Positions 18,101 to 27,011 of a stretch of 52,977 nt of DNA are shown in pieces (the stretch's first letter is position 1; each line of letters opens with the position of its first letter). The notes beneath the pieces are model-generated. The model worked only from the letters and a program-made list of their open reading frames with translations, was not told the DNA's origin and did not search any database. Position numbers and translations under genes: made by a program. Source of the DNA: a virus; the IMG/VR virus record IMGVR_UViG_3300021375_002481, positions 1-52,977 of that record; one strand, 5' to 3'.

Positions 18101-21100
18101 ATAAAGTTTTGTAGAACCAGTTGTAAATGTATAAGAAGATGATGGTATCGTTCCATTAGCAAATGCAGGTAATATACCTCTTTCATTAGTTAAATACAAT
18201 AGAACCCCTCCTATGAAAGAAATAGGGGTAATTGTTGTTATATTATCAACTTGTAGTCCAAATTCATCAGAAGCACTAAATTCATATTGAACTGAGCCGG
18301 TTGTTAAATCCAAAGAAGAACCACTTAAAAAGTAAGTTGCAATACCAGTTGTTGAATTATCAGATAAAACAGTTAATGGAGGAGCAATTCCACTATCTGA
18401 TGAAGAATTTGCAGTAATTGTTTCTGTATTAGATGCTAGGTTTTTTCGTTTTACAGTAATTGTAGAACTTTGACCTGATGGATTTAACGTTCCATCACTT
18501 TTCTTATAGGTAAATACATTTCTATTATTATTTACAACTAAATCTGCAATAGGTTGTCCATCTTCTAATCTAAATAATGTTTCATATTCTTCTAAATTAT
18601 CTGCAGATGCAGTGTACATTATAGAACCTACTTCATAATTAACATCACTACCACTAAAGTTTGCAATAGTAACAATCCCACCATTTTCACCAACAGAAGT
18701 CATACCACCAGGATAAGTTCCACTATAAGAAGATGGTTCTATATATTGTCCAGATGAATCAAATGCAGCTGATGCGTATGTTATATTACCAGTTACATTT
18801 TGTTTATTTGCAACTAATCTAATTTGTTGAAATGCTGGGTTTGCTATGGAACCACTATAAAATCTAAAAGCAGTTCTATCTGATTCAAATGTTAAAAGTT
18901 TTAAAGTTCCTAACGTAACTTTGTTACCACCAGTAAATCGTTTGGTTTGTTCAAGTTTAACAGGTATGTAGTTATTATTAACATCATACATTTCAAACTT
19001 GTAATCAAACGTTTCATCTTCTAAGTTTCTATCTTCTTCTTGTAGTGTTTTAAATATTTTTGGAGAGAATCCCGGCTCAGATGCTGGTTTTAAATCTATC
19101 TTAGCTAATTGCCAACCATCTCCTCTTACTTCAAATCCAAGTTTAGCATTGGAAGATTCAAAATCAGATGTAACTAATGATTCTATGGATTGTTTAGAAG
19201 AATAAGCATTTTCAGCAGTTATAGATTTAATATATTGTTTAAAATCTTGAGAACCTGAAGAACCTGTTAAATAAAAATCAATTGTTTTACTAACAATTGT
19301 ATCAGGATCTTTTAAGCTTTGAGATATAAATATAGGGTCACTTGTTTCTGATGTACCAGTTGTTCCATATGCAGAAGATGCAGTATATATTGCATCAATT
19401 CTTTGTACAATTACTTCATTTGGGGTTGCATCTGAAATATTAAGTACATATGGTATATTTAATGGTGAATTTAAAATACTATCAGTTACACCTGGTTCTG
19501 TTTTATCTCCAATATAATTCCCTGCAGATATTGTTGATGGAAAAAATGGATAATCAGTTACAACATCATAAAATATACTCGATGTAGTTGGTGGAATTTG
19601 TTGAGTAAAATAAGAAGCAGATGTAATCGTTGTTGCTTCGGAACCTGAAAGTGCTAATGTATCTTTAGCTGTTCCTATTGGGTTACCATCGATTTCGGAA
19701 ACTAATCCCACTTCTTCCAAATTAGCATTTAATACTTGTCTTGTTCTATTTGTTCTATAATCTAAATAAATGTAATTATATCCACTACCACTTGTTTCAA
19801 AATCAAGTATAACTTGTGAACCACTCTCTAACATATTCAATGGTAAAGATTGAAAGTCATTCGTATCAGTAGCAATTATTGTATAGTTTAAAGAACCACT
19901 TATTGCCTCTACCGCAGATTGTGAAGTTGCTGAATAGTTATAGAACAACATACCATCAGTATTGAAGTTTCTAAATGCCATTGAATTTCTCCAAATCGTA
20001 TTACCCGATTGATAACCAGATTCAGATACAAAAGATTCTATGTGATATTCAACTGAACCAGTACCCGTTGGTAATGATAAAGAACCACTATCTGTAAGTA
20101 AGGATATAATTACAGAACCACTTAAATGGTCATGTTGATTAGTTGTAAGATTAACATATTCGTTTATTAGATTATTAGATTCTACTGTGGATATATCACT
20201 ATGTATAGAACCACTTGGTACAAATCCTTGCTGTACTACTACATTATCATAAACAAAAGAATCTGCATTGATATCACTCGAAGATGATACAGATGATACA
20301 TTGTAAATCTGTCCACTTGAACTATCGAAAGTATAAACATCAGTTACCTCACCATCATCATTTCTAAATAAGTAAGGAATATCTAATGGTGATTGAAAAT
20401 CCAGTGAGCTGGATTCTGAATCAAATACTGGTGTTAGAAAATCCCTACTACTTACTGTTGCTTTTATAAGGGGATATCCTGCTTCTGTATATAAATTATC
20501 ACCTCCTTGGGTTGGTACTCTTGGAACAACAAAACTTGAAGTAGATGTATTTTGAACCGTACTACCAGATAGTTGAAATAAATCATATAGACTGTATCGA
20601 GTAGAAGATGGTTCCATTTCACCAACAGTAATTCTACCAATAAACACCATTACAGAATTATTGAAATCTGCTTCTACAAGATATGCGTACTGAGTATCAC
20701 CATCTATTGTAAGAACGAGTTGCCCATTCTGTATATTTAATGTACCACTAAAATCAGCTTCTGTTCCGTCTGTGAACTCAATTTCACCTGTATTAAAGTT
20801 CATTGAAGTGATATCGTATGATTCTCCATACAATAAATCACCATTCAATCTATCTAATCTTTGTACATTTATTAAATCTGCATTTAGTGGCTCTACACTT
20901 CTATTGGTTCTATAATCAATATGAACATAGTTGTATCCACTTTGTTCGTAAGGTATTATAACTTGAGAACCAGTTCCACTTGAATGCCAAGCTTGTGGCG
21001 TTTGGTAATCACCAGTATCTATTGCTTCTAATTCATATTCAGTTGAACTTCTAAACGATGATAACTCATCTAAGTAAGTTGAACTATTATAATAATAAAA

Positions 21101-22924
21101 TTTAGCATCACCGCCTATGTTTTCAAATGAAAGTAGTGCGAGTTCTTCTGAACCAGATGTGTAAACTTCTGAGTAAATACTAACATCTTTTGGATTACCA
21201 CTCATTGGTATAGTATATGAACCACTATCTAACCAAACGTTAAGAATTAATTCAACACCACCAAATGAACCACTTATAGATACAACGTTTGCATTACTGT
21301 TTGCATCTGTTTGAACTCTTGATGTTGTACCCCAATCACCACTTGTTGTATCAAACGTAAGTGATGTTGATAAATTAGCATCATAAGTATAATCCGAACT
21401 TACAGATGTAAATACCGAACCTGTTGTATTTTGTGGTGTATCAAAGAATGTTGCTCTTGAGTTATCGTAAATATAATTACGAGTTAAATCTTCAGAACCC
21501 GATTGGATTAATATAGAATTAAATCCAGTTACAGTTGTAAATGATACAGGATATATAGACATGACCGAGGGGTCGTATTGATAATACCTAGTTTCTGTAT
21601 ATGATTCGGATACTACCGTAGTTGGTCCTATTATTACATCATTGATAGAACCACTTACAAGAGTATTAAAATTTAATTGATAATCTACTCCTTGAAATAC
21701 TTCAAAAGTATTATTAGTTTCTATATTAACCTTATCAGTTACTATTGAACTACTTGGAATTACTATTCTAATTGATTCAAATAGTAAATCATCATCAAAT
21801 ACTATTTCACTTGATGAACCACTTATTGATACTGATGAAGTTACCCAACTATTTGTAAATGTATTTTCTGTTAATCTACCTGCTCCACCTTCAATTTCAT
21901 TTCCCGGTTGTGATTCATCAACAAGAAGCTCAGCATTAATATCTTCTACTCGAACTTGTTCTAAAAATTTATAATCAGAAACATCAGAACGAGATTTTCT
22001 ATATATCTTAATATTATCTAAGTTACCAGTAAAGGTATCTATATTTTTAAAAACTAATTTTTGATAAGAACCGGTTACTATTGTAGCAGTACTTGTTCTT
22101 CCATCAAAAAATTCAAATGTACTACTATATACAGATGGAGGAAACTCAGATATCTTATTATCTACCACATAAGGTTTATCTACTAAAACTGTATTTTTAT
22201 TTAAAACTTCTTTTACAGTTGCAGAATATCCTAATGATGGTACAGAAATTATATTTTCATCTATTGAACCAGTAAATCCAGGTCCATCTGTAATTTCTAA
22301 TCTATAAAGAGTTCCTGCTCTCCATGTTCTAACATCAGTACCAAGTGGTGGTATATCAGCCCTACCTTGTACCGAACCACTTTGTGTTACCTCTGGTATT
22401 ATTTGCTGTACTAACCCACCCTCTACTTCTTCAATTGTAATCGAAGGTTTTTTATAAAATATAACAGGAGTTTGGTTTGGTTCATTTTTATTTATGTAAA
22501 TTTCTTTTTCCCACTTAACATTATATGCACCATCCCATTCTTTTGGTATTGGTCTTTTGATACCATCTACATCCTCATATTCTTTTAATTCACCCAGAAT
22601 AGTAATCTTTCCAGGTCCAACTGCGATATCGTTATAAACATGAGTTGAAAGAACAACAGAGTTTCCTTCATAATAATCTGGCGTACCCTTACCCGGCTCT
22701 ATATAAAGAGTTTTTCCATCAACATCTACTAATTCCATTTTAATGGCAGTAGATTCTTTTAAGAAAGGAGTCCCTTCCATCGTAAATAAGTTTTTACCCT
22801 CAGTTAGAGTATCTGGAAACTTAGTTACTTTAAAATATTTTGATTTGGGGTCTGTATCGGTTATAAATGTATTATACCCACTTAGATTTTCAAATTCATT
22901 ACCAATTTTTACTATACAAGCCAT
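15170..22924 (-). CDS. Giant tail fibre with C-terminal S74 intramolecular chaperone
   Basis: The product has 2584 residues. Its end carries the Peptidase_S74 module: SDERLKENI from residue 2484, FNWKEG, GEDIGVIAQDVEKVVP, a YEKLTPLLIEAI segment and a terminal coiled coil (ELNKKVDELQEEIKRL). In this family the module trimerises the fibre and then cuts itself off just before the Ser-Asp, here after AFAT. The body is rich in S, T, G and N, with many short 'SGS' turns, collagen-like GADGQPGLEGSNGPG, and five 11-residue tandem repeats. The N-terminal ~150 residues would dock to the baseplate. This is the likely receptor-binding fibre and the largest gene of the window. An ATATTTATA motif and an AGGAA ribosome site precede the ATG. 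Confidence 0.88.
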   Translation of the reverse strand: MACIVKIGNEFENLSGYNTFITDTDPKSKYFKVTKFPDTLTEGKNLFTMEGTPFLKESTAIKMELVDVDGKTLYIEPGKGTPDYYEGNSVVLSTHVYNDIAVGPGKITILGELKEYEDVDGIKRPIPKEWDGAYNVKWEKEIYINKNEPNQTPVIFYKKPSITIEEVEGGLVQQIIPEVTQSGSVQGRADIPPLGTDVRTWRAGTLYRLEITDGPGFTGSIDENIISVPSLGYSATVKEVLNKNTVLVDKPYVVDNKISEFPPSVYSSTFEFFDGRTSTATIVTGSYQKLVFKNIDTFTGNLDNIKIYRKSRSDVSDYKFLEQVRVEDINAELLVDESQPGNEIEGGAGRLTENTFTNSWVTSSVSISGSSSEIVFDDDLLFESIRIVIPSSSIVTDKVNIETNNTFEVFQGVDYQLNFNTLVSGSINDVIIGPTTVVSESYTETRYYQYDPSVMSIYPVSFTTVTGFNSILIQSGSEDLTRNYIYDNSRATFFDTPQNTTGSVFTSVSSDYTYDANLSTSLTFDTTSGDWGTTSRVQTDANSNANVVSISGSFGGVELILNVWLDSGSYTIPMSGNPKDVSIYSEVYTSGSEELALLSFENIGGDAKFYYYNSSTYLDELSSFRSSTEYELEAIDTGDYQTPQAWHSSGTGSQVIIPYEQSGYNYVHIDYRTNRSVEPLNADLINVQRLDRLNGDLLYGESYDITSMNFNTGEIEFTDGTEADFSGTLNIQNGQLVLTIDGDTQYAYLVEADFNNSVMVFIGRITVGEMEPSSTRYSLYDLFQLSGSTVQNTSTSSFVVPRVPTQGGDNLYTEAGYPLIKATVSSRDFLTPVFDSESSSLDFQSPLDIPYLFRNDDGEVTDVYTFDSSSGQIYNVSSVSSSSDINADSFVYDNVVVQQGFVPSGSIHSDISTVESNNLINEYVNLTTNQHDHLSGSVIISLLTDSGSLSLPTGTGSVEYHIESFVSESGYQSGNTIWRNSMAFRNFNTDGMLFYNYSATSQSAVEAISGSLNYTIIATDTNDFQSLPLNMLESGSQVILDFETSGSGYNYIYLDYRTNRTRQVLNANLEEVGLVSEIDGNPIGTAKDTLALSGSEATTITSASYFTQQIPPTTSSIFYDVVTDYPFFPSTISAGNYIGDKTEPGVTDSILNSPLNIPYVLNISDATPNEVIVQRIDAIYTASSAYGTTGTSETSDPIFISQSLKDPDTIVSKTIDFYLTGSSGSQDFKQYIKSITAENAYSSKQSIESLVTSDFESSNAKLGFEVRGDGWQLAKIDLKPASEPGFSPKIFKTLQEEDRNLEDETFDYKFEMYDVNNNYIPVKLEQTKRFTGGNKVTLGTLKLLTFESDRTAFRFYSGSIANPAFQQIRLVANKQNVTGNITYASAAFDSSGQYIEPSSYSGTYPGGMTSVGENGGIVTIANFSGSDVNYEVGSIMYTASADNLEEYETLFRLEDGQPIADLVVNNNRNVFTYKKSDGTLNPSGQSSTITVKRKNLASNTETITANSSSDSGIAPPLTVLSDNSTTGIATYFLSGSSLDLTTGSVQYEFSASDEFGLQVDNITTITPISFIGGVLLYLTNERGILPAFANGTIPSSSYTFTTGSTKLYVEGEEVSYDNSLAKNTYKIIGVTGSGITPNEVNPTTNEYGGVAGTMTTDSSSLEINVSYKDEVGDTYSLTRTANYNIVREGADGQPGLEGSNGPGLVFTGDYSTTRTYTVTTGSLARKDSVLYNDTFYLAITSSGPDSGGFQHPSSSTDYWEELGTGSNFVAAELAIFKESYVQNNINVGTNNSGSASAANITIAGGTNYPYISIDQGATTGTQGYNVGNGIFLGIDGNTGTGSFSIENGLLGDELLWDGSSLTIRGSIEFSNTPGAVSDTLSSASLFSLRAYNSASLAEATASLAQTSADNTFSSASAYSASQFSYTNTLNNQVNDDLADVISGSTAIQNGSGTTFIDSGIIYSPNIGGANGYFSNAFRVGENGITLDGTNSRIYVGDGNYDNTDTPFYFASGSSNIFSLGDKLSWNGSSLSIVGSITLEAGSDITDGLPGGTISGSGQLPGGIVSGSEQLPNGILSGSGQLPDGIISGSEQLPNGLVSASEFNFGPDVSSADFVLSAQTPSSAGLYIGNTNLGYYDGGWKTYMDDEGNFLLAGTNGSLNWNAGTDTLNIQGTVDATDGEIAGFNFSGTTLTSPSSGIVINTGDSSNNAHIKVGAGAINIENKNDLSEIDSVSTPSITGTIPEANTNDAYFTGTNSTQGTPEYDDVSGITSDTSSTFASNPIRFQTGGSGYNGKTATISGTISAPVLNSGNTKYLESEILGVAASVFIHLINAKIKVVLQKSSNGSTSWSDVKEWSYSLSQTSSGTTADLGSTSQSFSLSATLEDSKYYRIITKITNVDINAYTEPSGTGARIGAYYGAPRITSTPTLTMVGSSDNSITEITKGGLQVVTTDTKLVRIPTSTTGDALSVTGSISATGNITAFATSDERLKENIIEINKPLDKINEIKGVFFNWKEGHEDIHQFKGEDIGVIAQDVEKVVPHITKINSVNGYYGVRYEKLTPLLIEAIKELNKKVDELQEEIKRLK
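16619..16783 (-). repeat. Five tandem 33-base repeats inside the tail-fibre gene
   Basis: The encoded protein repeats an 11-residue unit of the form LPxGxxSGSxQ five times, the last copy degraded to LPNGLVSASEF. Codons differ between copies, so protein rather than DNA identity has been kept. The repeats probably form a regular turn or shaft segment of the fibre. Confidence 0.7.
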
Positions 22925-22945
22925 ATGTGATTCCTATTATACCCA

Positions 22946-22954
22946 TATAAATAT
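22946..22954 (-). promoter_or_regulatory. ATATTTATA late-type promoter motif before the tail-fibre gene
   Basis: An exact motif in the minus direction, ending 21 bases before the fibre ATG, with AGGAA between. It forms a divergent pair with the plus-strand copy at 22974. Confidence 0.6.
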
Positions 22955-22973
22955 CTCCAAAAAAACTTATTCA

Positions 22974-22982
22974 ATATTTATA
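22974..22982 (+). promoter_or_regulatory. ATATTTATA motif facing the plus-strand RHH gene
   Basis: The same nonamer, but in plus orientation, 27 bases before the ATG at 23010. It is the only copy I found facing right, and it precedes the only plus-strand gene, which supports a directional function. Confidence 0.6.
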
Positions 22983-23009
22983 CATAGAAATATATAGAAA
23001 GTTATAGAT

Positions 23010-23171
23010 ATGAGAAAATATACCACAATACAGATAAAAAAAGAAACCCATGAACTCTTACAAGGGTATTGTAACGAACATGGGTATAAGTTAAGTGGGT
23101 TGGTTGAAACCCTTATTAAGCAAAAGGTAGGTACACCTAAGCCTCAAAATGTTTTAAAGGTTAGAACCTAA
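23010..23171 (+). CDS. Small ribbon-helix-helix (CopG/Arc-type) putative DNA-binding protein
   Basis: A 53-residue ORF from ATG 23010 to TAA 23171. The pattern fits the RHH fold: a short basic beta strand (KYTTIQIKKET), helix A (HELLQGYCNEHG), a turn (YKLS) and helix B (GLVETLIKQK), followed by a short tail. RHH proteins dimerise and read the DNA major groove with the strand, acting as repressors or nickase accessory factors. It is the only gene on the plus strand. It runs convergently into the SbcD-SbcC gene with an 11-base overlap of the 3' ends, and diverges from the tail-fibre gene. It might regulate the divergent promoters beside it. The fold call rests on pattern only. Confidence 0.65.
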   Translation: MRKYTTIQIKKETHELLQGYCNEHGYKLSGLVETLIKQKVGTPKPQNVLKVRT

Positions 23172-26100
23172 CGTTTGAGAATCCATTTATCTTTTTAATT
23201 TCAATAAGACCATCTACAACATCTCTCATTGAATCGATGTGTGAGATTACCATTACAAAATCAAACTGAGTTTTAAGGTATGTAAACAACATAAATAAAG
23301 ATTGTAGGTTCTCACTATCTAAAGTACCAAATCCTTCATCTATAACGAGGAAATTAGGCCTTGGAAGGTTACATACATTGATTAGAGCTACTCTAATGGC
23401 TAAACCACTAATAAACCTCTCCATACCACTACACATCTCTAAACTCCACCTCTGGTCTCCATATACAAGATATGCGTTGATGTTTCTACCATCGATTTCC
23501 AGCTGCATTCCAAATTCTACAATTTGTGCTAAGATGTTATTTACTTCACCCTCAATCATTGGAAGGGATTTCTCAATCAATTCATATGATACACCATCCT
23601 TACCAAGAGCATTTAAATAGAAATCAAATAACTTAGATTGTTGCTCTAAGTTTTTTACTTCATCAATTCTATCCTCAATTGTTTCTTTTTGATTCTGAAG
23701 AGCTGATACTCTACCATTTAATTTAAGAACATCACTATTGATTCTTTTCAGTTCATCTTTAATACCAGTCTGCTTTTGCCTTACACCAGTAATTTGTTCT
23801 CTTATTTCTTTATTCTTTATTATTTGCTTTTCATTCTTATAATACTCATCAATTAGTTGCGTTTGTTGTGTAACTTGAGTATCTAAACGAATTTCTTCGG
23901 TTTCGGTTGTTGATAACTTGTTGATAAGTTGAGATATTTCTCTGTCTAATTTATCTTCTTTATCTTTAGCATCTTTGTATTTATCCCATTCTTCTTCATA
24001 ATTACTTAACGAATCAATTTTAATAGTTAAATCTAACTTTTCTTTTTCAAATTCTTGTAAGTTATCATTAAAATCTTTTATTTGAGAACCAACCGCATCT
24101 TTAGTTTCTAAAATAGATTTTGAGTTTTCCATACAAACATCACATTCTTCATTATATTTGTGTGAATCTAAATGGTCTTTTCTTTCATATAAGGATTCTA
24201 ATTTTATATTTACTTTTTCTATTTCACCTTCAATAGTACCAATATTTGTTTTAAGGCTAGTTAATGTATTTATTCCCTCTTCTAAATCTTCTTCATCAAA
24301 TTTATCTAATATCTCTTCTAATACAATTTGTTGTTCTTCTCTAAAGGTTATCCTATCTTGTAAAGAACCTTTTGTTGTTTCGAGGCCCTCTACCTTCATT
24401 TCGAGGTTTTTCAATCTTTTTTCTAATTCCTCGATTGAAACCCCACTATCAGAATTTAACTTTACTATCTTTTCATTTAACTTAATAATTTGTCTATTAA
24501 GGATATCATCTTCTTCCTTCAAGGCTTTTTGAGACATCTCTAAAAGTTTGTACTCATTCTTGTCGGTTTTTAATTCAGTGTCGATACTCGCTAATTTTGT
24601 CGTAAAATCATCACTCTTAAATTTTCTGATGAGTGTTGCATTATCCCTATTCTCATCAGCTGCCTTTTGATATAGTTTATCAAAGATATCTACCCCAATG
24701 AATTGAGATAAAATCTCTTTACGTTCACTTTGTGATTTATCTATGAATAGGGCGTTGTTTCCTTGTAGTGAAAGAGCAGTTAAAACGAAATCCTCAAATT
24801 TACCTAAAAACTTCTCTATGTTCTTGTTTGTATCTTTTCTTTGTTCACCATTGAGTGATTCAATAACATCACCATTTTCTCTCCAAAAGTTTACATCAAC
24901 CTTAACAGATGTTTTCTTTCTAACATACTTAGCTTTTCTTTCAATAAAGTAATCTACGCCATCTATCTCAAAAGTAAACTTACAATAGAACATATCCTTA
25001 CGATTGTTAAGAATGTTCTTAGAAATGTTTGTACGAGATGTTTTATCGTAGATACAAAAAGATAGTGCATCCCACATAGATGATTTACCACTAGCGTTGG
25101 GAGCAAAGATACCCATGATACCTTGTGCTTTTTCAAATCTGATTAGGTTATCTTCACCATAGGAGAACATATTAGAGAACTCAAATGTTTTAGGTGTCCA
25201 TAGAATGTTACCTGCTGAATCAGAATCATCAATGTGTCCATTGAGTTCTTTATTTATTTCTGCTATCTTATCCAACTCATCATCTTCTAACAGATATTGT
25301 CTTTCTAAGTAATCTCTGATTAGTTGGTTTTGGAAAGTTTCATCTTTAACGTTACCAACAATGTTTTTGTTTACTTTTTGATTTGTTTTTAATTGTCCGA
25401 TTGTATCGGTTCTTGTTACAGTAACTTCAGCAACTTTAAAAAGTTTCTTTAGTTCGGTGATACATCGTTTCATATCAGATGCATCAGTCCTTGTGAATCG
25501 TAATCGTAATCTTGGATACTTTGGAAGTTTAGTACCAATCTCATCATAGACCCATTGTGGTATCTTTCCTTCAACCACATCAACTGTTAAGAATCCATAA
25601 TCATTATGTAGATGGTGTTCTGTAAAAGTTCGTGTTGGTATATCCCAAAGTAAATAACCATGATTTTCTAATAACTCTCCATGATTTTGCTGAATCATAG
25701 AACCAGCATAAGCAACTTGTTCATATCCTTCACCAAATGTTTGTCGTTTGTGAATATCACCCAACATAGCCATATCGAATCCATCGAACATATCCACTTG
25801 GAATGAGTTAGAGGAAACGGTATAGCCAATATCTGTTTGAGCTTTGTTTACTGGTCCATGAAATAGACAGATTGTATTTTCTCCATCAACGGTATCTCCT
25901 TTAGGCCAATTTTCCTTGTTATCCAATATAGAATAGACAACAAAAGTAAGGTTATGGATATTGTAAATACCAGTATCACGAAGATAATGAATTCTATCAT
26001 TTCCAAGATTTTCGATAATAGGTGTGAGTACATCAAGTCTGTGGGAATTATTTAAATTACAATCGTGGTTACCTGTGATTAACACAGTTTCTCTTAACTT

Positions 26101-26319
26101 TGCACACTCGGTGAGAAACCAACTTATTTCGTGAACAAGTTCAGGTGACATCTCAGTTTTAGCATGAGCAATATCACCAGCAATATAAATGAGGGAATCC
26201 TCAATTTTATCTTCTTTAACTTTTTTTAGGAATTTTTTGAATACCAATCTGTATTCTTTGTGTCTTTGTAGATTTCTAATGTGTAAATCTGCAAGGTGGT
26301 AAACTTTGTTTATAACCAT
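23161..26319 (-). CDS. gp47-gp46: Fused SbcD-SbcC (gp47-gp46, Mre11-Rad50) recombination nuclease
   Basis: One 1052-residue chain holds both subunits. Residues 1-370 are the Mre11/gp47 phosphoesterase: DLH at 11-13, AGD at 47-49, GNHD at 83-86, FHGP at 153-156, GDIH at 187-190. Residues ~375-1052 are the Rad50/gp46 ATPase: Walker A in APNASGKSS (406-414), long coiled coils with the zinc-hook CDVC at 726-729, signature CSGMERF at 963-969, Walker B FLVIDEGF at 990-997 and a D-loop. In T4 these are separate genes whose products resect DNA ends for recombination-dependent replication and host DNA degradation. The ATG overlaps the upstream SGNH gene by 10 bases, in one operon with primase. All key residues appear intact. 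Confidence 0.93.
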   Translation of the reverse strand: MVINKVYHLADLHIRNLQRHKEYRLVFKKFLKKVKEDKIEDSLIYIAGDIAHAKTEMSPELVHEISWFLTECAKLRETVLITGNHDCNLNNSHRLDVLTPIIENLGNDRIHYLRDTGIYNIHNLTFVVYSILDNKENWPKGDTVDGENTICLFHGPVNKAQTDIGYTVSSNSFQVDMFDGFDMAMLGDIHKRQTFGEGYEQVAYAGSMIQQNHGELLENHGYLLWDIPTRTFTEHHLHNDYGFLTVDVVEGKIPQWVYDEIGTKLPKYPRLRLRFTRTDASDMKRCITELKKLFKVAEVTVTRTDTIGQLKTNQKVNKNIVGNVKDETFQNQLIRDYLERQYLLEDDELDKIAEINKELNGHIDDSDSAGNILWTPKTFEFSNMFSYGEDNLIRFEKAQGIMGIFAPNASGKSSMWDALSFCIYDKTSRTNISKNILNNRKDMFYCKFTFEIDGVDYFIERKAKYVRKKTSVKVDVNFWRENGDVIESLNGEQRKDTNKNIEKFLGKFEDFVLTALSLQGNNALFIDKSQSERKEILSQFIGVDIFDKLYQKAADENRDNATLIRKFKSDDFTTKLASIDTELKTDKNEYKLLEMSQKALKEEDDILNRQIIKLNEKIVKLNSDSGVSIEELEKRLKNLEMKVEGLETTKGSLQDRITFREEQQIVLEEILDKFDEEDLEEGINTLTSLKTNIGTIEGEIEKVNIKLESLYERKDHLDSHKYNEECDVCMENSKSILETKDAVGSQIKDFNDNLQEFEKEKLDLTIKIDSLSNYEEEWDKYKDAKDKEDKLDREISQLINKLSTTETEEIRLDTQVTQQTQLIDEYYKNEKQIIKNKEIREQITGVRQKQTGIKDELKRINSDVLKLNGRVSALQNQKETIEDRIDEVKNLEQQSKLFDFYLNALGKDGVSYELIEKSLPMIEGEVNNILAQIVEFGMQLEIDGRNINAYLVYGDQRWSLEMCSGMERFISGLAIRVALINVCNLPRPNFLVIDEGFGTLDSENLQSLFMLFTYLKTQFDFVMVISHIDSMRDVVDGLIEIKKINGFSNVRF

Positions 26320-27011
26320 GTATTAAGTATATAGTTTGCCCACATTTTGTGAGACTCTTTTGTTGGATGTTTTCTTTCGTGAAATGTAGCATTATTTTTA
26401 TTTAAATAATCATACATATTATCCATTTCTTCTTTTAAATATTTTAAACCAAGTTGTTCTTTATCTCTTCCCCATAAATCAATTTTTGATTTAGGTTCTT
26501 TTATATTTTCGTAATGATAGAAAGTATTAAAGAAGTAATAATCAATGCCATTTAATTCACATATTGAAATTAAAGATTGAATATGATTGAATGTTCTAAT
26601 ATAAGATGGTATTAATTCATTTTGATGTAAAATAAATTTATCTTGTTGTTCTGTTGTTTGATTTTCATCAGGACTTCCCCACTTATCATAATCAACCCAC
26701 AATCTATCTTGTACATATTTTTCACCATCCCACCACTCAAATCGTGTAGGTGAAGTCCAGCCAATTAAAACTTTCAATTCATCTGATTTAGACCATCCAT
26801 TGGTTTCATCCCACATTTTATGTGTATTAATCCATTGATAAATATCTCTCATTGCATTTCTAAAAAGATAATCATTTGATGCACCCGATGATGCATTGTT
26901 ACAATCAATTGCTCCTAAGTTATCTGCAACTAATTTAGAAAATCTTTCATTTTCTTTATTTTCTAATTCAGCTCCCCATGTTACTGAATCTCCAATTGAA
27001 TATAATATCAT
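26310..27011 (-). CDS. SGNH/GDSL-type hydrolase
   Basis: The 233-residue product starts with IGDSVTWG (GDS nucleophile block, Ser at 9), has SGASND as the G-x-N-D block (about residues 42-47), and ends with HPTKESHKMWANYI carrying the catalytic-type histidine region. SGNH enzymes remove acyl groups from sugars, lipids or peptidoglycan. There is no signal peptide, so it acts in the cell or in the virion. It is placed between primase (4-base overlap) and the SbcD-SbcC fusion (10-base overlap), a surprising position for an esterase. Possible roles are deacylating a host polymer at lysis or processing a modified metabolite. The fold is fairly clear, the substrate unknown. Confidence 0.75.
   Translation of the reverse strand: MILYSIGDSVTWGAELENKENERFSKLVADNLGAIDCNNASSGASNDYLFRNAMRDIYQWINTHKMWDETNGWSKSDELKVLIGWTSPTRFEWWDGEKYVQDRLWVDYDKWGSPDENQTTEQQDKFILHQNELIPSYIRTFNHIQSLISICELNGIDYYFFNTFYHYENIKEPKSKIDLWGRDKEQLGLKYLKEEMDNMYDYLNKNNATFHERKHPTKESHKMWANYILNTWL

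Noticed and set aside
24158-24532. Plus-strand ORFs of 60-155 codons opposite the large genes (for example 24158-24532, 33606-34043, 46947-47414)
   Set aside because: They are antisense to well-supported genes, have biased composition expected from reversed codons, and lack promoter motifs or recognisable domains.
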